A stretch of DNA of 33,874 bases, from positions 1 through 33,874 of the forward strand of contig UQBS01000030.1 in the NCBI GenBank assembly GCA_900539345.1, written 5' to 3'. The translations under genes and the position numbers were made by a program. Source of the stretch: an uncultured Coriobacteriaceae bacterium. Lineage in GTDB: Bacteria > Actinomycetota > Coriobacteriia > Coriobacteriales > UMGS124. Of this stretch, positions 16,246 through 26,602 are shown one piece after another (position 1 is the stretch's first letter; each line of letters opens with the position of its first letter). Below the pieces are notes generated by a model. It saw only the letters and a program-made list of their open reading frames with translations. It searched no databases and had not been told where the DNA came from.

Positions 16246-17364
16246 CTAAAGGTCGATGACGATGAGGTCGTGGGTGGACGCGGTGAAGGGCTCGAAGCCC
16301 TCCTCGGTGACCACGCCGTAGTCCTCGAGGCGCACGCCGCCCCAACCGGGCAGGTAGATGCCGGGTTCGACGGTGCACACCATGCCGGGCTCGTACACGT
16401 CGGTCGTCGTGCGGCTCGTGCGGGGAAGCTCGTGGATGTCGATGCCCACGCCGTGACCGAGGCCGTGCGCGAAATAGTCGCCGTAGCCGGCCTCGGCGAT
16501 GATCTTGACGGCAAGCTCGTGCACCTCGCGGCACTTCACGCCGGGGCGGATTGCCGCCGCGCATGCCTCGTGGGCACGGCGCACGGTGTTGTAAATCTCA
16601 AGCTGCTTGGGGCTGGGCTGGCCCACCACCACGGTGCGCGTCATGTCGGAGCGGTAATCGCCCAGGCCCGCGCCGTAGTCCATGAGCACGAAGTCGCCCT
16701 CCTGCACCATGCGAGCGCCCGGCCTGGCGTGGGGGTTGGCGGAGTTGGGGCCGCTGGCAAGGATGGTATCAAACGCAAGGGCGTCTCCACCATGGCTGAG
16801 CATGTAGTTGTCGAGCTCGACGCGCAGCTCCATCTCGGTGAGACCGGGACGGATGATGCCGCACATGTACGTGAAGGCCTCGTCGGTCACCTTCTGGGCG
16901 CGACGCATGAGCTCGATTTCCTCGTCGTCCTTGACGGCGCGGAGCTTGATGATGTCGTCGTGAAGCCGGGCGAAACGCGGAGCAAGCGAGCGGTCCTCGA
17001 AGGCGCGACGCAGCTCAGAGGCTTGCGCAAGCGTGATGGTGTCCTCGACGCAGACGACGCCGGATGCCACATGGGCCTGCAGCGCATGGCGCGCGACCCA
17101 GGACCCCATGCCGCACAGGTCCATGTCGAACTTCCACGGCGTGTCGGGGCCGAGTGCCTCGAGGAACGTGTTGTAGTAACGCGAGTCAGTATGGAAGAAA
17201 AGGTCGTTCTGCGTGATGAAGGCAGTGTGCGCGTTCTCAAAGTCAAAGACGCGCGCCGCGCCCGTGAGCCAGCGCAGGTCGGCATTGTTGCGCAGCACGA
17301 GCGCGTCATAGCCACGCTGTTCCATGAGGCTGCGAATCTTGGCAATCCTGTCTTGAACGGACAT
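16246..17364 (-). CDS. Xaa-Pro peptidase, M24 family (PepP/PepQ)
   Basis: Metallopeptidase that cleaves the bond before proline in peptides, in the cytoplasm. The creatinase-like N-terminal domain is residues ~1-135. The pita-bread domain carries all five metal ligands: D229 and D240 (LMDYG..DYRSDMTRT), H304 (GLGHGVGID), E333 (TVEPGIY) and E347 (RLEDYG). An extra histidine, H212 in NPHARPG, is the usual substrate-side residue. Length (372) fits aminopeptidase P or prolidase; the two cannot be separated by eye, so I give no symbol. ATG 17364 follows AAAGGTG by six bases. It lies between aroK and efp, the usual actinobacterial place of pepQ. Confidence 0.93.
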   Translation of the reverse strand: MSVQDRIAKIRSLMEQRGYDALVLRNNADLRWLTGAARVFDFENAHTAFITQNDLFFHTDSRYYNTFLEALGPDTPWKFDMDLCGMGSWVARHALQAHVASGVVCVEDTITLAQASELRRAFEDRSLAPRFARLHDDIIKLRAVKDDEEIELMRRAQKVTDEAFTYMCGIIRPGLTEMELRVELDNYMLSHGGDALAFDTILASGPNSANPHARPGARMVQEGDFVLMDYGAGLGDYRSDMTRTVVVGQPSPKQLEIYNTVRRAHEACAAAIRPGVKCREVHELAVKIIAEAGYGDYFAHGLGHGVGIDIHELPRTSRTTTDVYEPGMVCTVEPGIYLPGWGGVRLEDYGVVTEEGFEPFTASTHDLIVIDL

Positions 17365-17410
17365 GTGAGACACCTTTCTCTCAGGTACGTCAAAAAAATG
17401 CGCCGGAAGG

Positions 17411-17968
17411 CTACAGGAGCCCCTCTTCGTACAAAAGACCGCCCACCTTGTAGGCGACATCGGAAAACGACAGCCCGCGGATGTCCACGGTGTAGTCGGC
17501 AGCAGCTTGATACAAAGGAAGCCTGTGTGCGAGCAGCGCTTTGGCGTGCTCGTAATCACCCAGGTCGGGGCGAATCTCGGGGTGGGTGATATGCCCAAGC
17601 GCGTCGTCGAGGTCGAGGTCAAGAAAGACGACCTTGCCCATGGAGCGCATGAGCTCGACGTTGTCGGCACGCTCGATGATGCCGCCACCGCACGAAACCA
17701 GGCAGCTCTTCTCATGCGAGAGCCTCTCAAGCGCCACACGCTCAAGCTCGCGGAAATGAGCCTCGCCCGTCGTCTGGAAAATCTCGGCGACGCTTTTCTG
17801 CTCGCGATGCACCACCATACGGTCGGTGTCGAGATGGCGACGGTTGAACAACCTGCCCAGGTTACGCGCGACCGTGGACTTGCCTGCTCCGAGGAAGCCG
17901 ATGAAAAAGATATGGTCGCAGCCCACATGGCGCGTATACCCTGCCTCGTTTTCAGGCTTGTCAGTCAT
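17411..17968 (-). CDS. aroK: Shikimate kinase
   Basis: Phosphorylates shikimate at C3 with ATP, the fifth step toward chorismate. The P-loop is GFLGAGKST (24-32). The DTD (47-49) and GEAHFRELE motif contact substrate and nucleotide, and CGGG at 93-96 is the glycine-rich turn. A lid region and C-terminal helix follow. Length (185) fits. The ATG has no ribosome site in front of it. An extended -10 (TGGTAGAAT) lies about 50 bases upstream, so it may be transcribed on its own as well as with the upstream genes. aroE, aroC and aroB, which accompany it in many actinobacteria, are not in this window. Confidence 0.9.
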   Translation of the reverse strand: MTDKPENEAGYTRHVGCDHIFFIGFLGAGKSTVARNLGRLFNRRHLDTDRMVVHREQKSVAEIFQTTGEAHFRELERVALERLSHEKSCLVSCGGGIIERADNVELMRSMGKVVFLDLDLDDALGHITHPEIRPDLGDYEHAKALLAHRLPLYQAAADYTVDIRGLSFSDVAYKVGGLLYEEGLL

Positions 17969-18019
17969 GCAAAATCACTGTTCATGCTCGTCCGTCTCAT
18001 GCGTCGTTTTCCACGGGAG

Positions 18020-18028
18020 ATTCTACCA
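18020..18028 (-). promoter_or_regulatory. Extended -10 upstream of aroK
   Basis: Minus-strand TGGTAGAAT is an extended -10 (TGn plus TAGAAT), 51 bases before the aroK ATG. No good -35 is seen, which extended -10 promoters can tolerate. Confidence 0.45.
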
Positions 18029-18049
18029 TCATCAAGCCACGCGCATACC

Positions 18050-18520
18050 CTACGTGAAAAGGGCGAGGTATAAGAAGCAAACTGCAAAGGTCGTGCACAA
18101 ATACGGACCGAAGGCAAACGCCTTGTTGCCACGCAGCGTCTCCACCACAGCGGCGAGCACACATGCCACGGCAACGCATGGCAAAACCCAGGCACCAAGG
18201 GTGAGCGCGGCGGCACCGATGAGCTTGATGTCGCCCATACCCAGCCCGGCTCCCCGCCCAGACACAGCTCGCCATATGACCTCGAAAGCCAAAAATGCCG
18301 CCGTCACGCCAAGCGCAACGGCGGCACAGGATTTCAGTCCTTGAGCATACGGCAGGTCCATACCGAGCAACACAAATGTATTGCCAGCCAGCCCCAACAG
18401 TGCAAGGGCCGCAACACTGGCGTTGGGAATGCGGCGCGTGCGGGCGTCCGACACCGCGGCCCACAGAAGCACGCCGAGAAACGCCGAAGAAAGCAAGACG
18501 GCCGCAAGAATCTCTAGCAC
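18050..18520 (-). CDS. Short prepilin peptidase (A24 family)
   Basis: An integral-membrane aspartyl peptidase that removes type IV or Flp prepilin leader peptides. It has about four or five hydrophobic helices across 156 residues. The two catalytic aspartates appear in SDARTRRIPN (~residue 21) and GLGMGDIKL. There is no N-terminal methyltransferase domain, as in TadV/CpaA-like enzymes. I chose GTG 18520, with GGGAG eight bases before; this start overlaps the last bases of yqeG. In many actinobacteria such a gene lies between aroE and aroC, and here it lies between yqeG and aroK. No pilin gene is in the window, so its substrate must be elsewhere. Confidence 0.88.
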   Translation of the reverse strand: MLEILAAVLLSSAFLGVLLWAAVSDARTRRIPNASVAALALLGLAGNTFVLLGMDLPYAQGLKSCAAVALGVTAAFLAFEVIWRAVSGRGAGLGMGDIKLIGAAALTLGAWVLPCVAVACVLAAVVETLRGNKAFAFGPYLCTTFAVCFLYLALFT

Positions 18521-19029
18521 GCGAGGGGCTCCCAGGTGCTTGCGGGCTTGAGACCGTGGAGAAGCATGTGCTCCATGGCGCGCATGGGCGGCGAATACCA
18601 CAGGTCCTGGCTGCACTGCGGCACCACGAGAGCGTGGCGCATGTGGGCGAGCTTTGCACCGAAGATGTCAGTGTAGAGCTGATCGCCAATGACGAAGCAC
18701 TCCTGCGGCGTCAGGCCCATGTCGCGCGCCGCTTGAAGGAGCCCGCCGGGACGGGGCTTGTGAGCCTTTGCGACAAGACTCGCCTCGAAAAGACGCGCGG
18801 TGGGCTCCACACGCTCGTAGTCGTTGTTTGAGACAAAGCAGACCTTGAAGCCAAGCTCGCGAGCCCTGCGCATCCAGGCGTCGACCTCCCGCGGGGCGAC
18901 GCCTGTGGTGCGCGGGATGACCGTGTTGTCGCGATCGAGCAGCAGACCACGCACCCCGCAGCGCTTGAGGTCGTCGAGGTCGACGACGTCTATCGAGGTT
19001 ACGTAGCGCTGCGGGGCGATGATACCCAT
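18514..19029 (-). CDS. YqeG-family HAD phosphatase
   Basis: A HAD-superfamily IIIA hydrolase. Motif I is D32-R-D34-N-T in LLLDRDNTVIP, motif II is CFVSNND, a conserved Lys lies in AKAHKPRPGG, and the motif III/IV region is FVIGDQLYTDIFGA. Length (171) matches the YqeG family, whose substrate is not firmly known; a role with GTPase partners has been suggested in firmicutes. The ATG starts three bases after the mltG stop. It overlaps the prepilin peptidase at its 3' end, so the two are likely translated together. It stands at the position where actinobacteria commonly have aroE. Confidence 0.9.
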   Translation of the reverse strand: MGIIAPQRYVTSIDVVDLDDLKRCGVRGLLLDRDNTVIPRTTGVAPREVDAWMRRARELGFKVCFVSNNDYERVEPTARLFEASLVAKAHKPRPGGLLQAARDMGLTPQECFVIGDQLYTDIFGAKLAHMRHALVVPQCSQDLWYSPPMRAMEHMLLHGLKPASTWEPLAC

Positions 19030-19032
19030 GGC

Positions 19033-20223
19033 CTACCCTACGATGCCGGCAGCGGCGTTGTACTCGTTGCGGGCCTCGTTGAACTCGTCCTCGTTGGTGC
19101 AGAACACATGCGTGCCGTCAAGGGCGGCAGACGCGACGTAGAAGTAGTAGTCGGTCTGGGCGGCGTTGATGACCGCGTTGATGGAAGAGAGCGAAGGCGA
19201 GCAGATGGGACCAGGAATGAGGCCGAGGTTGGTGTAGGTGTTGTAGGGCGAGTCAACCTCGAGGTCGGCGTAGGTGAGCAGGTCGGCCTTGTTGAGCGCA
19301 TAGGCGATGGCGGCGTCAATCTGCAGGTACCAGCCAGCGTTGAGGCGGTTGTAGATGACCGAGGCGACGTTGGGGCGCTCGGCCTCAACGGCAGTCTCGC
19401 GCTCGATGAGCGACGCCATACAGACAACCTGGTATTCCGACAGGACGGTGTTGCCCTGACCGACATGGCTCCAGTCGATGCCCGCCGTATCAACCTGGAA
19501 CTGCTTGAGCATCGTGCGGATGGCGATGTCGGGCGTGACCTCGTCCTCAAAGGTATAGGTCTTGGGGAACAGGAAGCCCTCGAGCGAGTTGTTGTACGCG
19601 CCGTTGAGGAACGTGAACTCGCCCACGTAGTTGGACGCCTTGGCCTGCGCCATGAAGTCGTCGTAGGAGAAGCCAAACGTGTCGGCAAAACGCTGGGCCG
19701 TCTGGGCCACCGTGAAGCCTTCGGGAATGGTGATGGACACGCCCGACGCAGCCGTACCCGCGACGAGCATGGAGACGATCTGCTCGTACGTCATGCCCTT
19801 CATGAAGGTATAGGTGCCCGCCTGAAGCGCACCCTCGGCACCCTGGGCGGCAACAGCCTGGATGAAGGCCGTGGTGGAGGCAATGACGCCCTCGTCGCGC
19901 AGCAGGCGCGAGATGTCGCCCGTGCCGTAGCCGTTGGGAATGTCGACCGTGGTCTCGGCCTGCTCCTGCTCGATGACGGCGATTTTCTCGGAGCACTGCG
20001 AAGCGTTGACGACCACGATGGCAACCACGACGGCGAAGAAGCACACAAGGCCGATGAACGCGACCTTGAGGGGCGTGCCCTTATGCGGAGCATGGCGCTT
20101 GCGCGTCGCTTCGTCGGAGTACGAGGTCTTTATGCGCTCCATGGGTTGCGCGTTGTTCGCGATGCCGGACCCCGTGGACGCATCGTCCTTCAGCGAGGAG
20201 GGATCAAACGGTTGAAGGCTCAT
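19033..20223 (-). CDS. mltG: Endolytic murein transglycosylase MltG
   Basis: Membrane-anchored enzyme that cuts nascent glycan strands and so ends their elongation. The N-terminal cytoplasmic tail (1-52) has many Ser, Asp and Lys. One membrane helix follows (53-73) and then the YceG domain. A LysM-like subdomain precedes the catalytic region. The catalytic glutamate is E274 in SLIERET, matching E. coli E218. NRLNAGWYLQID is a conserved stretch. Length (396) is a little above the E. coli protein because of the longer tail. The ATG overlaps the ruvX stop as ATGA. Confidence 0.95.
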   Translation of the reverse strand: MSLQPFDPSSLKDDASTGSGIANNAQPMERIKTSYSDEATRKRHAPHKGTPLKVAFIGLVCFFAVVVAIVVVNASQCSEKIAVIEQEQAETTVDIPNGYGTGDISRLLRDEGVIASTTAFIQAVAAQGAEGALQAGTYTFMKGMTYEQIVSMLVAGTAASGVSITIPEGFTVAQTAQRFADTFGFSYDDFMAQAKASNYVGEFTFLNGAYNNSLEGFLFPKTYTFEDEVTPDIAIRTMLKQFQVDTAGIDWSHVGQGNTVLSEYQVVCMASLIERETAVEAERPNVASVIYNRLNAGWYLQIDAAIAYALNKADLLTYADLEVDSPYNTYTNLGLIPGPICSPSLSSINAVINAAQTDYYFYVASAALDGTHVFCTNEDEFNEARNEYNAAAGIVG

Positions 20224-20651
20224 GCGATTCCCATCGTGTCGTTCTTCTTGACATCAAGCCATACCTGCAGGAACAGGGAGGCTGCCACACTGTCGACCTT
20301 GCCGCGCATCTGCTTCTCGTTGAGACCCTGCTCGCGCAGGATGCGCTTGGCCTCGCTGGAAGTGAGGCGCTCATCGACGAACTCGACCTCAAGGCCGAGG
20401 CGCTGTGCGATTTGCTGGCCGATCTCGGTGAGCTTCTGGGCCTGGGGGCCAGGCTCGCCCTGCATGGTGAGCGGCCTGCCCACCACAAGGACGTCGGGCT
20501 CGTGGTCTTCCACCACACGCCTGAAACTGGGCGCATGGGAGAAGACCTCGTGCGCGGGCAGCACGCACACAGGCATTGCAATGCCAGTACGCGTGCTGCC
20601 GCACGCCACGCCCACGCGAGCGTCACCTATGTCGAGCGCGAGGGCCTGCAA
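20220..20651 (-). CDS. ruvX: Holliday junction resolvase-like RuvX/YqgF
   Basis: RNase H-fold protein. In E. coli it processes the 5' end of pre-16S rRNA, and a Holliday-junction role is also proposed. The first acidic residue is in LDIGDARVG (residues 6-14), VVGRPLTMQGEPG lies in the middle, and the acidic FVDERLTSSEAKRIL is near residue 95. Length (143) is typical. The start is TTG 20651, two bases before the alaS stop codon, with only a weak ribosome site, so translation may be coupled to alaS. It overlaps mltG by four bases. Confidence 0.94.
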   Translation of the reverse strand: MQALALDIGDARVGVACGSTRTGIAMPVCVLPAHEVFSHAPSFRRVVEDHEPDVLVVGRPLTMQGEPGPQAQKLTEIGQQIAQRLGLEVEFVDERLTSSEAKRILREQGLNEKQMRGKVDSVAASLFLQVWLDVKKNDTMGIA

Positions 20652-20653
20652 AG

Positions 20654-23281
<2,628 letters not shown>

Positions 23282-23342
23282 GGGAAACTCCTTTGCTTAC
23301 ACGGTAGCGGCGTGTGGCCGACAAATCACAGATTGACGTATC

Positions 23343-24119
23343 TTACGCCGACGGGTCGATATCTTTGCGCATGCGTTCAAGGGTCTTGTGCAAAAGCCTT
23401 GAAACCTGCACCTGACTCATGCCCATGCGCTCCGCAATCTGGGACTGAGTGAGCCCCTCGACGAAGCGCATCTCGACAAGGGCGCGCTCATTGGGCTCGA
23501 GCTTGGCAAGGGCCCCGGAGAGGACCATCTTGTCGTCGAGCGAGGCGAGGTCGGTGTCGACGGTGCCGAAGCGGTCGATGATCGAGGGCGCGTCGTCGTC
23601 GCCGGAGCCGGGAGACTCCAGAGGCACGCTCGCGTAGGCCTCGGAAGACTCCATGGCCTCGAGCACCTCGTCGACGGAAACGTCCAGGTAATTGGCAATC
23701 TCCTCGACGGAGGGCGTGCGCTGGTTGCGCTGGGTGAGGGCCTCGTTGGCCTGGTTCACCTTCGCAGAGAGCTCCTGCAGGCGGCGAGGCACGCGCACCG
23801 ACCATCCCTTGTCGCGGAAGTGGCGCTTGATCTCGCCGAGAATGGTGGGCGTGGCATAGGTCGTGAACTCAAGGCCGCGCTCCGGCTCGAAGCGGTCGAT
23901 GGCCTTGATAAGGCCGATGGTGCCCACCTGCACGAGGTCGTCGAGCGGCTCACCGCGGTTTGCGAACTTCGCGGCAAGGAAGCGCACGAGATTGAGATGG
24001 TTGACGATGAGCTGGTCGCGCGCCGCCATGTCGCCCTTGTCCTTGTATCGGGCGAAGAGCTCACGGGTGCGCTCCTTGTCCCAGGCGAGCTTGTGGGACC
24101 CCCTTGAATCAGCGGCCAT
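23343..24119 (-). CDS. RNA polymerase sigma factor, SigB/SigF/SigG type
   Basis: Group 3 sigma-70 factor of 258 residues. Region 2 is at ~25-95 (VRFLAAKF, DDLVQVGTIGLIKAIDRFEPERG, EFTTYATPTILGEIKRHFRDK). Region 3 contains RVPRRLQELSAKVN and a TPSVEEIANYLDVS helix. Region 4 lies near the C-terminus (LEPNERALVEMRFVEGLTQSQIAERMGMSQVQVSRLLHKTLERMR). Region 1.1 is absent. ATG 24119 lies inside the upstream anti-sigma-like gene, overlapping its end by 11 bases, and follows GGGGA by five bases. SigB (stress) and SigF (sporulation or stationary phase) subtypes cannot be told apart by eye. An anti-anti-sigma partner is not beside it. Confidence 0.93.
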   Translation of the reverse strand: MAADSRGSHKLAWDKERTRELFARYKDKGDMAARDQLIVNHLNLVRFLAAKFANRGEPLDDLVQVGTIGLIKAIDRFEPERGLEFTTYATPTILGEIKRHFRDKGWSVRVPRRLQELSAKVNQANEALTQRNQRTPSVEEIANYLDVSVDEVLEAMESSEAYASVPLESPGSGDDDAPSIIDRFGTVDTDLASLDDKMVLSGALAKLEPNERALVEMRFVEGLTQSQIAERMGMSQVQVSRLLHKTLERMRKDIDPSA

Positions 24120-24516
24120 TGGCATCCCCGGCTTCTTTTTCGAGGTGAAGGGTGATGTCGGGCTCGTCGGAAATCTCATAGACGTCGCACATGGCCTGCA
24201 GGATGAGCGCCGAGTAGGCAAGCGCGGGCTCGTCGGGGTCGTCGGCGCGCCAGTCGTGGCCGAGCATGAAGTCCATGGAGAGGCGGCGGCCCGACACGGC
24301 AAAACGAATCGAGAGGCGCTCGCCGGGGTTCGTGGCGAGCGAGTAGATGAAGGCCTCCTCGGCGGCCATGCGCACGTCGTCGACCTCCTCGATGCCAAAC
24401 CCAGCCAGGGTGGCGAGGTTGGCAGCGGTCATGCGCACGACGCGTGCATAGTCGCCTTGCGCGGGTACTTCCAGGGCCGTCAACTCGGTTTCTACACTGT
24501 GCTTGGAATCAGTCAT
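24109..24516 (-). CDS. Anti-sigma-like GHKL-fold protein with degenerate ATP site
   Basis: Length (135) and position before the sigma gene fit RsbW/SpoIIAB anti-sigma factors, which bind the sigma factor and phosphorylate an anti-anti-sigma partner. The helix DDVRMAAEEAFIYSL (46-60) aligns by eye with the SEAVTN N-box of SpoIIAB. The Mg-binding Asn is Tyr58 here, although the preceding Glu is kept. The glycine-rich lid (ERSGMGF in SpoIIAB) reads PALAYS at 98-102. So the fold is likely kept but nucleotide binding may be lost. The ATG is preceded by GAGGAG at about six bases. It overlaps the sigma gene by 11 bases, suggesting coupled translation and equal output. Confidence 0.75.
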   Translation of the reverse strand: MTDSKHSVETELTALEVPAQGDYARVVRMTAANLATLAGFGIEEVDDVRMAAEEAFIYSLATNPGERLSIRFAVSGRRLSMDFMLGHDWRADDPDEPALAYSALILQAMCDVYEISDEPDITLHLEKEAGDANGR

Positions 24517-24531
24517 GATGCTCCTCGGGCC

Positions 24532-25137
24532 TTAATCGTTGTCAGGATAGGTGAAGTAGCCGGCTTCCTTGCGTGCAACCTCGATCTGAGGAACTGCCTC
24601 GAGGGGCTCATCGCAAGACGTCTGCACGTCGGTGTCGGAATCGCAGGCAGACCCGTCGGTCACATCGGCCTCGTGGCTTGCATGCCCGCCTTCGGAGAGG
24701 CCCTCGGCGCGATGCCCCAGGCGACGGCCGAACGCCGACTTCGCGCGCTGGGCGATGTTGCCGGCGGCGTCGTTGACGACACTGGCGGCGTTGCCGGCCA
24801 CGTTCGTGGCGCGCGAGACGTCACCCAAGATGGCGTCGAGGCGGACGAGGTCGTCGGAGAGGGCGCCGATGGCACCGGCAGTCTGGCGAAGCACGGGCTC
24901 CACCTGCACCACGGCAGGCTGAGCCTGCTCGAGCACGGCGTCAAGCTTGGCGACGACAGGCTTGGCCTGCTCCACGACCTCACCGGCGGAAGCGACGACC
25001 GGTCCCAGGTCGTCGGCAGCCTTCTTGAAGGCGTCGATGCAGGGACGCGCGCCACGCACGGTGAGTGCGACCTCAACCGCGAGCCAAACAAGGGCCACGA
25101 CAAGGACGACGAGCGCTACGGTAAGAATGGTTGGCAT
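24532..25137 (-). CDS. DUF948-like single-pass membrane protein
   Basis: A predicted inner-membrane protein of 201 residues. One helix sits at residues ~3-25 (TILTVALVVLVVALVWLAVE). A long helical, probably coiled-coil region then has repeated Val/Ala/Gln heptads (VVEQAKPVVAKL, VLEQAQPAVVQVEP), ending in a hydrophilic tail. This matches the DUF948 pattern, whose function is unknown. ATG 25137 follows AAAGGGG by seven bases; the longer reading adds nine residues without a ribosome site. It lies between rarA and the anti-sigma-like gene. In other actinobacteria such a gene stands between rarA and alaS, which supports the family call. Confidence 0.7.
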   Translation of the reverse strand: MPTILTVALVVLVVALVWLAVEVALTVRGARPCIDAFKKAADDLGPVVASAGEVVEQAKPVVAKLDAVLEQAQPAVVQVEPVLRQTAGAIGALSDDLVRLDAILGDVSRATNVAGNAASVVNDAAGNIAQRAKSAFGRRLGHRAEGLSEGGHASHEADVTDGSACDSDTDVQTSCDEPLEAVPQIEVARKEAGYFTYPDND

Positions 25138-25196
25138 ACAAAGCCCCTTTCGGTTATGGGACAAACCCTATGCATCATGCCCTAGTTGGCGCACAA

Positions 25197-26558
25197 CTAT
25201 ACCCCCTGCTCGCCCTGCGGCGAGCCTCCCAACAAAAGCTGCCCATCAACGCTGCGCCTGGCGTACTCCCAGCGGTACTGCTCCCAGCCGATTTGGCCCG
25301 GCTCGTAGAAGCACCCGCGCTCAAGGCCGTCGGGTAGGTACTGCTGCGCCACCCAATGGCCGGGATAGTCATGCGGATAGATGTAGTCGTCGTAGTTCTC
25401 GCTGCCAGGACGGTGCCGGTCGCGCAAATGGTTGGGGACGGCACGGGCGGGCGCCTCGCGGACGTCTTTGAAGGCACGTGCGAGACCCTTGTAACTCGCG
25501 TTGCTCTTGGGCGCAAGGGCCATGTATACGGCAGCCTGCGCAAGGTTGATACGACATTCGGGCATTCCGATGACCTCGCACGCCTTGAAGGCGGCCTCGG
25601 CCACGAGGATTGCCTGTGGGTCGGCGTTGCCCACATCCTCGCTGGCAGAGATGAAGATGCGCCGGGCGATGAACTTGGGGTCCTCCCCTCCTTCGAGCAT
25701 GCGCGCCAGATAATACAGGGCGGCGTCGGGGTCGGAGCCCCGCATCGACTTGATGAAGGCCGAGACCACATCGTAATGCTCGTCGCCGCCCTTGTCGTAG
25801 CGCTGGGCGCGCGTGGGGGTCGCCTGGTCCACATCCTCTGCGCTCACCGCGATGGGACCGTCGCTCTCGCGCGCGCCATGCGCGTCCGCAAGCTCGCAGG
25901 CGAGCTCGAGGGTGGTGAGGGCGCTTCGGGCGTCGCCGCCCGCAAGCAAGCACACACGCGCCAGGGCCTCGTCGTCAAGCGTGTACTTGCCCGCAAGGCC
26001 ATCCGGGCTTGTCAGGGCGTGACGGCAGATGGAGGAGATGTCCTCGTCGGTGAGGCTGTGGAGCTCGACCACGCGCGAGCGAGACAGAAGCGCCTGGTTC
26101 ACCTCGAAGAACGGGTTCTCTGTGGTCGCACCCACAAGCACGACGACGCGGTCCTCCACGGCGTGGAGCAGGGCGTCTTGCTGGCCGCGGTTGAAACGGT
26201 GAATCTCGTCGACGAACAGGATGGTGCGCCGGCCGTTGATGACCAGGCGGTTCTTTGCCGCGTCGATCTGCTCGCGCAGGTCCTTCACCGTGCCGGTGAC
26301 AGCCGACACCTCCACGAACTCGGCGCGCGTGGTGTGGGCGATGATGCGGGCCAAGGTGGTCTTGCCTGTGCCGGCCGGGCCAAAGAGGATGACCGAGCTC
26401 AACGTGTCGTGCTCGATGGCGCGGCGCAGCCACGTCCCGGGGCCCACGGCGCTGTCCTGCCCGCAATACTCGTCGAGCGTCTTGGGGCGCACGCGCACCG
26501 CCAGGGGCGCATTGGCGTTGACGCGACGCTCCTCGTTTGCTGTAAACAATGTCTGCAT
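25197..26558 (-). CDS. rarA: Replication-associated recombination protein A (RarA/MgsA)
   Basis: AAA+ clamp-loader-like ATPase that acts at stalled replication forks. Walker A is GPAGTGKTT (60-68), Walker B is ILFVDEIHRF (113-122), and sensor 1 is in GATTENP. Conserved C-terminal segments include FIKSMRGSDPDAALYYLARM and the RSxDG-type tetramerisation region. Length (453) fits. ATG 26558 was chosen (MQTLFTANEE), although its ribosome site (AAGGA) is eleven bases away; an upstream GTG has none. It is 44 bases after dgt and followed by the DUF948-like gene. Confidence 0.95.
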   Translation of the reverse strand: MQTLFTANEERRVNANAPLAVRVRPKTLDEYCGQDSAVGPGTWLRRAIEHDTLSSVILFGPAGTGKTTLARIIAHTTRAEFVEVSAVTGTVKDLREQIDAAKNRLVINGRRTILFVDEIHRFNRGQQDALLHAVEDRVVVLVGATTENPFFEVNQALLSRSRVVELHSLTDEDISSICRHALTSPDGLAGKYTLDDEALARVCLLAGGDARSALTTLELACELADAHGARESDGPIAVSAEDVDQATPTRAQRYDKGGDEHYDVVSAFIKSMRGSDPDAALYYLARMLEGGEDPKFIARRIFISASEDVGNADPQAILVAEAAFKACEVIGMPECRINLAQAAVYMALAPKSNASYKGLARAFKDVREAPARAVPNHLRDRHRPGSENYDDYIYPHDYPGHWVAQQYLPDGLERGCFYEPGQIGWEQYRWEYARRSVDGQLLLGGSPQGEQGV

Positions 26559-26602
26559 GTGCCTGGCGTTCCTTGGTCGAATCACAGAGTTGTTAGAAAA
26601 CG

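Noticed and set aside
15468..16514. 348-residue reading for efp
   Set aside because: Only the last 187 residues match EF-P; the rest is out-of-family, and a GTG with ribosome site starts EF-P.
16174..17589. Long plus-strand frame over pepP
   Set aside because: Antisense shadow of pepP with no domain signal; the same holds for frames opposite lepA, dusB and ligA.
16246..17928. 560-residue reading for pepP
   Set aside because: The extension lies in the wrong frame of aroK; ATG 17364 has a good ribosome site and starts the peptidase fold.
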